Part shown: positions 18,614-26,745 of the stretch, one piece after another
Position numbering within the stretch: position 1 is the first letter of the stretch
How the letters are laid out: every line of letters begins with the position of its first letter
Assembly (NCBI RefSeq): GCF_000369045.1
Contig: NZ_KB849789.1
Coordinates: 184,586-248,585, forward strand
DNA length: 64,000 bases
Source of the DNA: Acinetobacter pittii ATCC 19004 = CIP 70.29
Lineage (GTDB): Bacteria; Pseudomonadota; Gammaproteobacteria; Pseudomonadales; Moraxellaceae
Direction of reading: 5' to 3'
The notes under the pieces: model-generated
Seen by the model: the letters and a program-made list of their open reading frames with translations, nothing else
Databases searched by the model: none
What the model was told of the DNA's origin: nothing
Position numbers and translations under genes: made by a program

Positions 18614-19729
18614 ATGAGTGCAGTTGAAAAATTACCTGAAGATTTTTGCGCAAACCCAGATGTTGCATGGACTTTCCCTAAAGTTTTCTATACTTCATCG
18701 CAAGTATTTGAGCATGAGAAAGAAGCAATCTTTGCTAAAAGCTGGATTTGTGTTGCACATGGCAGTGAATTGGCACAACCGAATGACTATATTACCCGTA
18801 AAGTAATTGGTGAAAATATTGTCATCATTCGTGGTAAAGATAGTGTTTTACGTGCGTTTTATAATGTGTGTCCGCACCGTGGTCACGAGCTTATAAGTGG
18901 CAGTGGTAAAGCAAAAAATGTAATTACTTGCCCATACCATGCTTGGACTTTTAAGCTAGATGGTAGCTTAGCTTTGGCACGTAACTGTGACCACGTTGAA
19001 TCTTTTGACAAAGAAAATTCAAGCATGGTGCCTTTAAAAGTTGAGGAATATGCAGGCTTTGTTTTCATTAATATGGATGAAAATGCGACTTGTGTAGAAG
19101 ACCAACTTCCGGAATTTGCTGAGCGTTTAAATCAAGCATGTAGCGTAATTAAAGATTTGAAACTGGCAGCACGTTTTGTGACAGAAACTCCAGCAAACTG
19201 GAAAGTGATTGTTGATAACTATCTAGAATGTTACCACTGTGGACCAGCGCATCCAGGTTTTGCTGACTCCGTACAAGTTGATAAATATTGGCATACCACA
19301 CATCAGAACTGGACATTGCAATATGGCTTTGCACGTTCATCAGAGAAATCATTCAAGCTTGATCCATCTGTAACAGATCCTGAATTTCACGGTTTCTGGA
19401 CTTGGCCTTGCACGATGTTCAACGTACCACCGGGCAGCAATTTCATGACTGTGATCTATGAGTTTCCAGTAGATGCAGAAACGACTTTGCAGCATTACGA
19501 TATTTACTTCACGAATGAAGAACTCACTCAAGATCAGAAAGATTTGATTGAGTGGTATCGCAATGTATTCCGTCCTGAAGATTTGAACTTGGTCGAAAGC
19601 GTACAACGTGGTTTGAAATCACGTGGTTATCGAGGTCAAGGCCGTATTATGACTGATAAGCAACGTTCAGGAATTAGTGAACATGGTATTGCTTACTTCC
19701 AACATTTAGTGGCGCAGCATCACAAATAA
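18614..19729 (+). CDS. cntA: Carnitine monooxygenase, Rieske oxygenase subunit
   Basis: CntA oxygenates L-carnitine, releasing trimethylamine and malic semialdehyde. In this 371-residue protein the Rieske centre is CPHRGH at 86-91 and CPYH at 106-109 (C-x-H plus C-x2-H). The mononuclear iron site has His208 and His213 in the segment NYLECYHCGPAH, and the residue bridging the two centres is Glu205 rather than the Asp found in most Rieske oxygenases. That Glu205/His208/His213 numbering is exactly as described for A. baumannii CntA. Electrons come from CntB two genes downstream. Confidence 0.96.
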   Translation: MSAVEKLPEDFCANPDVAWTFPKVFYTSSQVFEHEKEAIFAKSWICVAHGSELAQPNDYITRKVIGENIVIIRGKDSVLRAFYNVCPHRGHELISGSGKAKNVITCPYHAWTFKLDGSLALARNCDHVESFDKENSSMVPLKVEEYAGFVFINMDENATCVEDQLPEFAERLNQACSVIKDLKLAARFVTETPANWKVIVDNYLECYHCGPAHPGFADSVQVDKYWHTTHQNWTLQYGFARSSEKSFKLDPSVTDPEFHGFWTWPCTMFNVPPGSNFMTVIYEFPVDAETTLQHYDIYFTNEELTQDQKDLIEWYRNVFRPEDLNLVESVQRGLKSRGYRGQGRIMTDKQRSGISEHGIAYFQHLVAQHHK

Positions 19730-19792
19730 AACAAATGGATTTATTCAGGTGTAAAGATGACTTACACCTGATTCTTCAGTTAGGAAGATGAT

Positions 19793-21244
19793 ATGTCGAG
19801 TTTACAAAGTACTGAATTATTTCAGCAACAAGCCTACATTAATGGGCAATGGTTAGATGCACAGTCAAATGCAACGGTTCCAGTGACTAACCCTGCAACA
19901 GGTGAAGAAATTGGCACAATTCCTAATATGGGAGCGGCCGAAGCGACACAGGCTGTTGAGGCTGCTTATATAGCTTTGCAAAGTTGGAAGGCTTTAACTG
20001 CTCAAAACCGTGCAGATATTTTATTGGCTTGGTACAAACTGGTTCTCGAACATACCGATGAACTTGCTTTAATCATGACCATTGAACAAGGTAAACCTTT
20101 GGCAGAAGCGAAAGGTGAGGTGCGTTATGCTGCATCATTTATTCAATGGTTTGCCGAAGAAGGTAAGCGTATTTATGGTGATGTGATTCCAACCGTCAAT
20201 AATCAGCAGCGTTTTATTATCAGTAAAGAACCTGTGGGTGTGGTGGCTGCGATTACGCCGTGGAATTTCCCAATCGCCATGATTACCCGTAAAGCAGCAC
20301 CAGCTTTAGCAGCTGGATGTACGGTCGTGATTAAGCCAGCGAATGAAACGCCTTATTGTGCTTTAGCGATTGCGAAGCTTGCAGAAAAAGCAGGTATTCC
20401 GGCTGGTGTGATTAACGTTGTTACAGGTAAATCACAAGAAATTGGTTCTGTATTTACTTCGCATGAAAAAGTGAAGAAATTGACTTTTACTGGCTCAACT
20501 CCAGTGGGCCGTTTATTGATGCAGCAGTGTTCAAGCACCATTAAAAAATTGGCGCTTGAGTTAGGCGGTAATGCTCCACTGATTGTGTTTGACGATGCCG
20601 ATTTGGATAAAGCTGTACAAGGTGCGATTTTTGCCAAGTTCCGTAATGCGGGCCAGACCTGTGTTTGTGCTAATCGCATTTATGTCCACGACAATATTTA
20701 TCAAGCTTTTGCCGAGAAGTTTGTACAAGAAGTACAAAAGTTTAAAGTCGGTAATGGACTTGAAGATGGTGTGCAAATTGGTCCATTAATTAATGAAAAA
20801 GCAGTCTTGAAAGCACAGCAGTTGATTGATGATGCAGTGAGCAAAGGCGCTAAGGTAGCTTGTGGTGGCAAACAGCATGTTCTAGGGCAAACCTTTTATG
20901 AACCATCAGTTTTAACTAACGTTGACCGTACAATGGAAATTGTCCAAGAAGAAATTTTTGGTCCAGTTGCGCCCCTTATTCGCTTTACAGATGAAGCAGA
21001 TGTGGTTGCTCAAGCAAATGACACGATCTTCGGTTTAGCTGCTTATGTGTATAGCGAAAATATTTCACGTTTATGGCGAGTATCAGAACAGCTTGAATAT
21101 GGAATGGTCGGCATGAATGCCACAGCAATTTCAAATGAAGTTGTACCATTCGGTGGTGTGAAGCAATCAGGTGTTGGGCGTGAAGGCTCAAAGTATGGTC
21201 TTGAAGAATTTATGACCATTAAATATATGTGTTTAGGGCTTTAA
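19793..21244 (+). CDS. Aldehyde dehydrogenase, probable malic semialdehyde dehydrogenase
   Basis: A 483-residue NAD(P)-dependent aldehyde dehydrogenase closest in pattern to succinate-semialdehyde dehydrogenases. The cofactor segment is TPWNFPIAMITRKAAPALAAG near residue 153, the general base lies in ELGGNAP near residue 260, and the catalytic cysteine in AGQTCVCANRI near residue 292. It lies between cntA and cntB, so its expected substrate is malic semialdehyde, oxidised to malate. That assignment rests on the pathway described for carnitine degradation in Acinetobacter, not on residues visible here. Confidence 0.93.
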   Translation: MSSLQSTELFQQQAYINGQWLDAQSNATVPVTNPATGEEIGTIPNMGAAEATQAVEAAYIALQSWKALTAQNRADILLAWYKLVLEHTDELALIMTIEQGKPLAEAKGEVRYAASFIQWFAEEGKRIYGDVIPTVNNQQRFIISKEPVGVVAAITPWNFPIAMITRKAAPALAAGCTVVIKPANETPYCALAIAKLAEKAGIPAGVINVVTGKSQEIGSVFTSHEKVKKLTFTGSTPVGRLLMQQCSSTIKKLALELGGNAPLIVFDDADLDKAVQGAIFAKFRNAGQTCVCANRIYVHDNIYQAFAEKFVQEVQKFKVGNGLEDGVQIGPLINEKAVLKAQQLIDDAVSKGAKVACGGKQHVLGQTFYEPSVLTNVDRTMEIVQEEIFGPVAPLIRFTDEADVVAQANDTIFGLAAYVYSENISRLWRVSEQLEYGMVGMNATAISNEVVPFGGVKQSGVGREGSKYGLEEFMTIKYMCLGL

Positions 21245-21291
21245 GGATAAGCCCTAACAACAAGAATATGCGGTAAAAGAAGGATTCTAAT

Positions 21292-22248
21292 ATGGCTAAT
21301 CATTATGAAATGTTCCCAGCGGTTGTTACTCGTGTGGAACAGCTAACCCCTTTAATCAAACGGTTTACGTTCAAACGTCAAGATGGGCAGAACTTTCCTC
21401 GATTTAGTGGGGGAAGCCATATTATTGTCAAAATGAATGAACAGCTTTCAAATGCGTATTCATTGATGAGCTGTACGCAAGATTTATCAACTTACCAAGT
21501 CTGTGTTCGTAAAGATGTGGAAGGTAAGGGTGGTTCAGTGTTTATGCATGATCAGTGTAATGAAGGCTGTGAAATTCAGATTTCAGAACCAAAAAATTTA
21601 TTTCCATTAGCTGAAACAGGGAATAAACATATTTTAATTGCAGGTGGAATTGGCATTACACCATTCTTGCCTCAAATGGATGAGCTTGCAGCACGCGGAG
21701 CAGAGTATGAGCTGCACTATGCTTACCGTTCACCTGAACACGCAGCTTTACTTGATGAGCTAACACAGAAACATGCAGGGCATGTATTTAGTTATGTTGA
21801 CTCAGAAGGCAGCATGCTTAATTTAGACGAATTAATTTCATCGCAACCAAAAGGCACACATGTATATGTATGTGGACCTAAACCTATGATTGATGCTGTG
21901 ATTGATTGTTGTAACAAGCACCGTTACCGCGATGAATACATTCATTGGGAACAATTTGCCTCAACAGTTCCTGAAGATGGTGAAGCATTTACGGTGGTAC
22001 TTGCCAAATCTAATCAAGAAATTGAAGTACAAAGTAATCAGACGATTTTACAAGCTATTGAAATATTAAATATTGATGTGGAATGTCTATGCCGAGAAGG
22101 GGTTTGTGGTACATGTGAAACTGCTATTTTAGAAGGCGAAGCAGATCACTTTGATCAATACTTAAGTGATGCAGAAAAGGCTTCACAAAAGAGCATGATG
22201 ATTTGTGTGTCGAGAGCTAAAGGTAAAAAACTAGTATTAGATCTTTAA
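21292..22248 (+). CDS. cntB: Carnitine monooxygenase, reductase subunit
   Basis: CntB passes electrons from NAD(P)H to the Rieske centre of CntA. The 318-residue protein has three parts: a ferredoxin-reductase-like flavin domain with the AYSLMS motif near residue 49, a nucleotide domain beginning IAGGIGITPFLPQM near residue 116, and a C-terminal plant-type [2Fe-2S] domain with C-x4-C-x2-C in CLCREGVCGTC near residue 267 and the last cysteine in MICVSRA. This is the phthalate-dioxygenase-reductase (class IA) layout. It is the last gene of the cluster, followed by an inverted repeat and tRNA-Met copy 2. Confidence 0.95.
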   Translation: MANHYEMFPAVVTRVEQLTPLIKRFTFKRQDGQNFPRFSGGSHIIVKMNEQLSNAYSLMSCTQDLSTYQVCVRKDVEGKGGSVFMHDQCNEGCEIQISEPKNLFPLAETGNKHILIAGGIGITPFLPQMDELAARGAEYELHYAYRSPEHAALLDELTQKHAGHVFSYVDSEGSMLNLDELISSQPKGTHVYVCGPKPMIDAVIDCCNKHRYRDEYIHWEQFASTVPEDGEAFTVVLAKSNQEIEVQSNQTILQAIEILNIDVECLCREGVCGTCETAILEGEADHFDQYLSDAEKASQKSMMICVSRAKGKKLVLDL

Positions 22249-22297
22249 TATATTTCTGTGGCCGATCAATTGTTTAAAGTAAAAAATGCTAAAAAAA

Positions 22298-22331
22298 GAA
22301 CAAATAATGATGATCTGAATCTTATTTGTTC
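22298..22331. repeat. Inverted repeat after cntB
   Basis: GAACAAATAA (22298-22307) and TTATTTGTTC (22322-22331) are perfect 10-bp arms around 14 nt. It lies 50 bp past the cntB stop. There is no T-run after it, so it is at best a weak terminator or an mRNA-end stabiliser. Confidence 0.5.
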
Positions 22332-22360
22332 AATTGATGGGCATTAAGGGTTTTTACCTA

Positions 22361-22389
22361 TTGACCTGCTATACAGAACTATAGATAAT
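22361..22389 (+). promoter_or_regulatory. Sigma-70 promoter of tRNA-Met copy 2
   Basis: TTGACC at 22361-22366 and GATAAT at 22384-22389 with a 17-bp spacer and a GCGC discriminator: the same layout as copy 1, although the spacer sequence has diverged. Confidence 0.85.
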
Positions 22390-22404
22390 GCGCACACAGT
22401 TTAC

Positions 22405-22481
22405 GGCTATGTAGCTCAGTTGGTTAGAGCACCGCACTCATAATGCGGGGGTCACAAGTTCAAGTCTCGTCATAGCCACCA
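22405..22481 (+). tRNA. tRNA-Met (CAT), elongator type, copy 2
   Basis: Identical over 77 nt to the tRNA at 12254-12330, with its own promoter and terminator. The flanks are similar but not identical, so both copies appear functional and old. The two copies bracket the carnitine cluster. Confidence 0.95.
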
Positions 22482-22487
22482 TTTTAA

Positions 22488-22516
22488 AAACCACGCTCCT
22501 GCGTGGTTTCTTTTTA
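22488..22516 (+). terminator. Terminator of tRNA-Met copy 2
   Basis: AAACCACG-CTCCTG-CGTGGTTT then TCTTTTT. It shares loop and inner stem with the copy 1 terminator; the outer pairs differ. It lies just before the stop of a convergent gene. Confidence 0.9.
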
Positions 22517-22524
22517 TCTATTTT

Positions 22525-23553
22525 TTACTCATTAAAATGTTTTTCAATCATATCGAGTGTTTTTGAGCTTTGATAAAAAGGAGCTAAAAGCGCTTGAAGT
22601 AATGGTTCTAAAATACCGTGTTCATTAAAGGCATCCATAACCTTCGGATAAAAACGTAAAGCTTCTGTTTGTAAGTCGCTTTCGGTTAATCCAATCTCAC
22701 TTAATACTTCAAATAAACTCTGATCTTTATAAAAGTCATAAAAAACTTCGACACCATACAAAATCAGATCTTGCATAAATTGCGATTGGCGTAATTCTTT
22801 CCAGTATTCGTAAATTAAAACAAAGAACTCTTCTACATCGAGAGGAGTGAGCTGTTTCATAAATTCATACATTTTTTTATGTCTAATATCTTCCCAAACA
22901 TGACGTACTAGACTTTCTAAATCTTCACTCGATAAAAGACTTAATTCTGTAAGTTGCTCATGAATAAAACTGGCAATCCAAGTTTCAAGTTTATGCTCGA
23001 GGCGTTGTTGTTGTAAAAAAGAGAATTTTTTGAGCTTATGTTGCCATTCAAAATGGTAGTCATCTACTCTAGATGCAGTTAGAAGTTTTGGTAATTTTTG
23101 TTCTAGAGTCGAGGTTGCAATATATTGGCAAAGCTGTTGTACAGAAGGGCTAGTTCTTAAAAACTGATTAAGATAATGAGGAATATGTTCCATTTCTAAA
23201 AATTTAGAAAGCCACATTTCAAATTGGTGGTCAGAGACCAAGTCTTGTAACTGAATTGGAGACTTCATAGCAGATAAATAAATACGCTGCGCGATTTCCC
23301 CAATAAACTCAAGTAAACCGGCACCTAGCTGCATTTCAAAAGCATAGCGTTTCACAACGGCTTGTAGTTGTTCTAAATCCACAACTTCATGTAGCTTGAT
23401 TTCGTCAGCATGTTGCATAAATAACTGAATGAACTGCTGGAAATAAATAGGTGAGTTTTCTATAGATAATTGTTTTTTGAAAAATTCCACCTGCTCAAGC
23501 AAAAGTGCTTGAGCAAGTGCTGTAGTTTTTGATGAGTTTTTCTGCTCAGTCAT
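22525..23553 (-). CDS. Uncharacterised protein overlapping nadE
   Basis: I do not recognise this family. The 342-residue protein is rich in Leu, Gln, Glu and Phe and appears all-helical; no signal peptide, membrane segment or catalytic motif is visible. The start at 23553 (MTEQKNSS) is chosen because it overlaps the nadE stop by only 8 bp and has GGA about 6 nt upstream. A longer frame to 23661 would read deep into nadE. The overlap implies co-translation with NAD synthetase. It is convergent with tRNA-Met copy 2. Confidence 0.8.
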   Translation of the reverse strand: MTEQKNSSKTTALAQALLLEQVEFFKKQLSIENSPIYFQQFIQLFMQHADEIKLHEVVDLEQLQAVVKRYAFEMQLGAGLLEFIGEIAQRIYLSAMKSPIQLQDLVSDHQFEMWLSKFLEMEHIPHYLNQFLRTSPSVQQLCQYIATSTLEQKLPKLLTASRVDDYHFEWQHKLKKFSFLQQQRLEHKLETWIASFIHEQLTELSLLSSEDLESLVRHVWEDIRHKKMYEFMKQLTPLDVEEFFVLIYEYWKELRQSQFMQDLILYGVEVFYDFYKDQSLFEVLSEIGLTESDLQTEALRFYPKVMDAFNEHGILEPLLQALLAPFYQSSKTLDMIEKHFNE

Positions 23554-25171
23554 TCGCTGTCCAACCGTTGACAATCGGATAACGTCGTTCGCGACTAAAT
23601 GCACGAGAGGTAATTCTCGGGCCAATCGCACCTTGACGACGTTTGTATTCATTACGATCAACTAAACGGATGACTTTTTCAACAACTTCTTTATCAAAAC
23701 CTTTGGCAATAATGTCGGCCTGACCTAAATCTTCTTCAATGTATGCGTAAAGGATGGCATCCAATACATCATATGCTGGTAAAGAGTCTTGGTCTTTTTG
23801 ATCTGGGCGAAGTTCTGCTGAAGGTGGGCGGGTAATCACACGCTCAGGAATCACAGGGGTTTCGCTTAAGCTGTTACGGTATTTTGCTAATTCAAATACG
23901 ATAGTTTTATAAACATCTTTTAGAACCGCAAAGCCACCAACCATATCGCCATAAAGCGTACAGTAGCCAACTGAAAGTTCAGATTTATTCCCTGTAGCAA
24001 GGACTAAATTACCAAACTTGTTTGATAAACCCATAAGCAATGTGCCACGAGCACGCGCTTGTAAATTTTCTTCAGTTGCATCAGCTGGTGAATTACCAAA
24101 GAAAGGATACAGGGTTTGCATGAAGCTATTTACGATTGAGTGAATTTCAGCAATACCGAAAGTCACCCCCATACGGCGAGCTTGTTCAGTCGCATCTTCT
24201 ACACTAATTTGAGAAGTGTAAGTATAAGGCATCATTACAGCTTGCACTTTTTCTGCACCGATTGCATCAACAGCAATCGCAAGTGTAAGGGCAGAGTCGA
24301 TACCACCAGAAAGACCCAGAATCACACCTGGGAAGCCTGAGCGCTCTACATAGTCACGAGTTGCCATGACTAAACCTTGATAGATTTCTGCAAATGTTTC
24401 TAATGCAGGAGCAGATTCAGTGACTTTATATAACTTTGTATCACGGTCAAATTCAGCAATATAAATGTCTTCTTTAAAGCTCGGTGCTTGTAAAGCAATC
24501 TCACCATTTTGATTACTGACAAAACTTGTACCATCAAAAATTAAATCGTCTTGTCCGCCCACTTGGTTAACGTAAACAATATTTAGATGAAGTTGTTTTG
24601 CAAGTTCACTTAAGGTCTGTATACGGTGTTGTGGTTTGCCGACTTCATATGGTGATGAGTTGAGTACAAGAACTGTATCAACATTTAATTGGCTCAACTG
24701 TTTGACCGTATTAATTGACCAGATATCTTCACAAATTAATACACCAAATTTATGTCCAAGATATTCAAACACCAAATGCTGATGGCCTTTTTGGAAATAG
24801 CGTTTTTCATCAAAGACGCCATAGTTTGGTAAATTGTGTTTGTTAAAAACACCCAAAACTTGACCGTCTTTCATGACAGCAGCAGAATTATAACGTTGAC
24901 CATCTTCTGTCTGGTTTACAAATCCGAAAACCATAACAATATCTTTAACTTCGGCAAGTTGTGCAAAAGCCTTTTGCATACGTTTATTTAAATTTGGACG
25001 TAACAATAGATCTTCAGCTGGATAACCAATAACAGAAAGCTCGGGAAAAATAATCAGGTCAGCGTCTTGTTTTTTCGCCTGATTTACTTGCTCAATCATC
25101 TTTTGGGTGTTTGAGTCAATATTGCCAATATGCGGAGAAAACTGAGCAAGGGCAACTTTAAAACTTTTCAT
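23546..25171 (-). CDS. nadE: Glutamine-dependent NAD(+) synthetase
   Basis: NadE amidates nicotinate adenine dinucleotide to NAD, using glutamine. The 541-residue two-domain protein has an N-terminal nitrilase-type glutaminase (the Glu in FPELSVIGYP near residue 46, the Lys in FNKHNLPNYGVFDE near 113, the Cys in LICEDIW near 148) and a C-terminal synthetase with the PP-loop GLSGGIDSALT near residue 285. It is of the two-domain bacterial type rather than the short ammonia-only NadE of E. coli. The 3' end overlaps the next gene by 8 bp. Confidence 0.97.
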   Translation of the reverse strand: MKSFKVALAQFSPHIGNIDSNTQKMIEQVNQAKKQDADLIIFPELSVIGYPAEDLLLRPNLNKRMQKAFAQLAEVKDIVMVFGFVNQTEDGQRYNSAAVMKDGQVLGVFNKHNLPNYGVFDEKRYFQKGHQHLVFEYLGHKFGVLICEDIWSINTVKQLSQLNVDTVLVLNSSPYEVGKPQHRIQTLSELAKQLHLNIVYVNQVGGQDDLIFDGTSFVSNQNGEIALQAPSFKEDIYIAEFDRDTKLYKVTESAPALETFAEIYQGLVMATRDYVERSGFPGVILGLSGGIDSALTLAIAVDAIGAEKVQAVMMPYTYTSQISVEDATEQARRMGVTFGIAEIHSIVNSFMQTLYPFFGNSPADATEENLQARARGTLLMGLSNKFGNLVLATGNKSELSVGYCTLYGDMVGGFAVLKDVYKTIVFELAKYRNSLSETPVIPERVITRPPSAELRPDQKDQDSLPAYDVLDAILYAYIEEDLGQADIIAKGFDKEVVEKVIRLVDRNEYKRRQGAIGPRITSRAFSRERRYPIVNGWTAND

Positions 25172-25556
25172 TCAAACCTAATCCTAGATCATAACGAATA
25201 TAGATACACACAGTGTTGATTTTTATGAATATAATTTTTCAACGATGTGTATGATACGATAGTAAACAATTAAAATAGTAAACAAAAATGTCAAGATCAA
25301 TAATATATACCAATCCCATATTTTCTGCGTAAAAATAACGAGATTTTCTGTATAGAATAGAAACAGGCTTCATTATTTTTATTGTTTGTATACTGCCTTA
25401 TCACAAGCTAATTTGGAATAAGTCTGTTCTATTTTTTTCAATAATTTGAATTGAATAAGCGCACTTTTATAGTTTAGATAAGTATTTCTGATTTATAAGA
25501 ATTCTCATTTACATTACGCAAAAAATGTTACGTTCAAAGTGAGATTGATTATTTAG
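25172..25556. other. 385-bp AT-rich intergenic region
   Basis: It lies between nadE and the vgr-related gene, both leftward. It must contain the nadE promoter on the minus strand. I see no convincing ORF, tRNA or terminator. One short element near 25495-25513 (AAGAATTCTCATT) loosely resembles half of a Fur box but governs no obvious rightward gene. Confidence 0.5.
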
Positions 25557-26117
25557 TTACAAATGAAGTTGAGGTGAACAGATAATATTTGGGATTTTTC
25601 CAGAGCAAATATCGCGCGCAATTTCGCCTTGCTGTTCAATATTATACGTACTAAATGCCTTGTCAGGGTGGTAGGTATATTTGTAGGGATTGTAACTTTT
25701 AAAGCTGAGGTAATAGGCTGATTGTAATAAAGCACCTTTAAATAGTACATGAATGCCTTTTTGATATTGCATGACGTGGGTGAGTTCGTGAATAAAAATA
25801 CCCTGCATAAACTTAGACTCTAGAGCGTAATCTTCGCTGTAATCAGCAGGATTGACATAAATATTCCCATTGGGGGCCATAAAAATACCGCAACTCTGCC
25901 AAGGGAGGTAGCGCGTAGCAATAATTTTAGGCCGTTCGCAATCAAGCATGTCACCGAAAACCATTTGCGCTAATATTTTTTCTTGAGCAGTCAAATGTCT
26001 AATCGGATAGTTTTTTAAGTGACGGAAAATAAAAAGTATAAGAAGAATAAATGGTGTATGGATTAAGCGTTTAAGGGCATTAAAAGTTAGCATAGCTTTG
26101 CCATTAAATGAGTTCAT
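25557..26117 (-). CDS. HExxH protein of the 'vgr-related' type
   Basis: A 186-residue protein. Residues about 17-32 form a hydrophobic membrane segment (PFILLILFIF). The rest resembles small proteins annotated 'vgr related': an LTAQEKILAQMVFGD helix, MAPNGNIYVNP, then FIHELTHVMQYQ near residue 108, which has an HExxH zinc-protease signature. A later Glu in EQQGEIARD could be the third zinc ligand. It is presumably an inner-membrane-anchored metal protein facing either side; peptidase activity is not demonstrated. It is a single gene with no secretion genes nearby. Confidence 0.72.
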   Translation of the reverse strand: MNSFNGKAMLTFNALKRLIHTPFILLILFIFRHLKNYPIRHLTAQEKILAQMVFGDMLDCERPKIIATRYLPWQSCGIFMAPNGNIYVNPADYSEDYALESKFMQGIFIHELTHVMQYQKGIHVLFKGALLQSAYYLSFKSYNPYKYTYHPDKAFSTYNIEQQGEIARDICSGKIPNIICSPQLHL

Positions 26118-26263
26118 CTATTTGTTTAGCATAGTATAGATCATGTGTTGCTAAATAAAGAGCTATGACTATTCATTAGTTTTATAGTTCTGTTTTTATA
26201 AATATTTAAATGAATTTCATGTTTTTATTATTGTGAATATAAGACTTCTTAGAGAAGAAAAGC

Positions 26264-26290
26264 AAAAGCCCCAGTTAGAACTGAGGCTTT
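26264..26290 (-). terminator. hemJ terminator overlapping its stop codon
   Basis: On the minus strand AAAGCCTCAGTT pairs with AACTGGGGCTTT (one G-U) followed by a T-rich run. The hemJ stop (26277-26275) lies inside the hairpin. Confidence 0.75.
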
Positions 26291-26727
26291 ACAACAACTA
26301 AAATCACAACAGCAAATAAAATTAAGGTTGGCATTTCATTAAAAAAGCGCCAGAACTTATGTGATTTATAGTGAGCATTTCCGATGAGCTTTTTACGATA
26401 ATAGCCACATACCAAATGATAAATCACTAATAAAGCCACTAATCCAACTTTGAGGTAAAACCAAGTCGCTTGATGGTAATGTCGAGTTGCATCACCCCAC
26501 TCTACAAGGAAATGGGCGGTAATTAATGTAGCAATCATCGAAGGCCACATGATTCCACGATACAACTTGCGTTCCATTACCTCAAAGCGTTGATGACTTG
26601 CAGCATCTTCACTCATAGCATGATAAACATATAGACGTGGTAAGTAGAACAAAGCAGCGAACCAGCAAACCACGGCAATAATATGTAATGCTTTTACCCA
26701 CAAAAAAGCATCAGAAGGTGCATCCAT
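26275..26727 (-). CDS. hemJ: Protoporphyrinogen IX oxidase HemJ
   Basis: HemJ oxidises protoporphyrinogen IX to protoporphyrin IX in organisms lacking HemG or HemY. The 150-residue membrane protein has four hydrophobic helices; the first contains the family pattern WVKALHIIAVVCWFAALFYLPRLYVYH (His16 in KALHII), and MERKLYRGIMWPSM follows. Length and pattern fit the HemJ/UPF0093 family. It lies 18 nt downstream of fabB on the same strand and shares the haem pathway with hemA in this window. Confidence 0.93.
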   Translation of the reverse strand: MDAPSDAFLWVKALHIIAVVCWFAALFYLPRLYVYHAMSEDAASHQRFEVMERKLYRGIMWPSMIATLITAHFLVEWGDATRHYHQATWFYLKVGLVALLVIYHLVCGYYRKKLIGNAHYKSHKFWRFFNEMPTLILFAVVILVVVKPQF

Positions 26728-26745
26728 CGATAATCCTAGGTGGGA

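Noticed and set aside
12331..22404. Carnitine region as a prophage or integrative element
   Set aside because: No integrase, transposase or partial 3' tRNA repeat is present; the flanking tRNAs are complete genes. Kept only as a tRNA-bracketed metabolic cluster.
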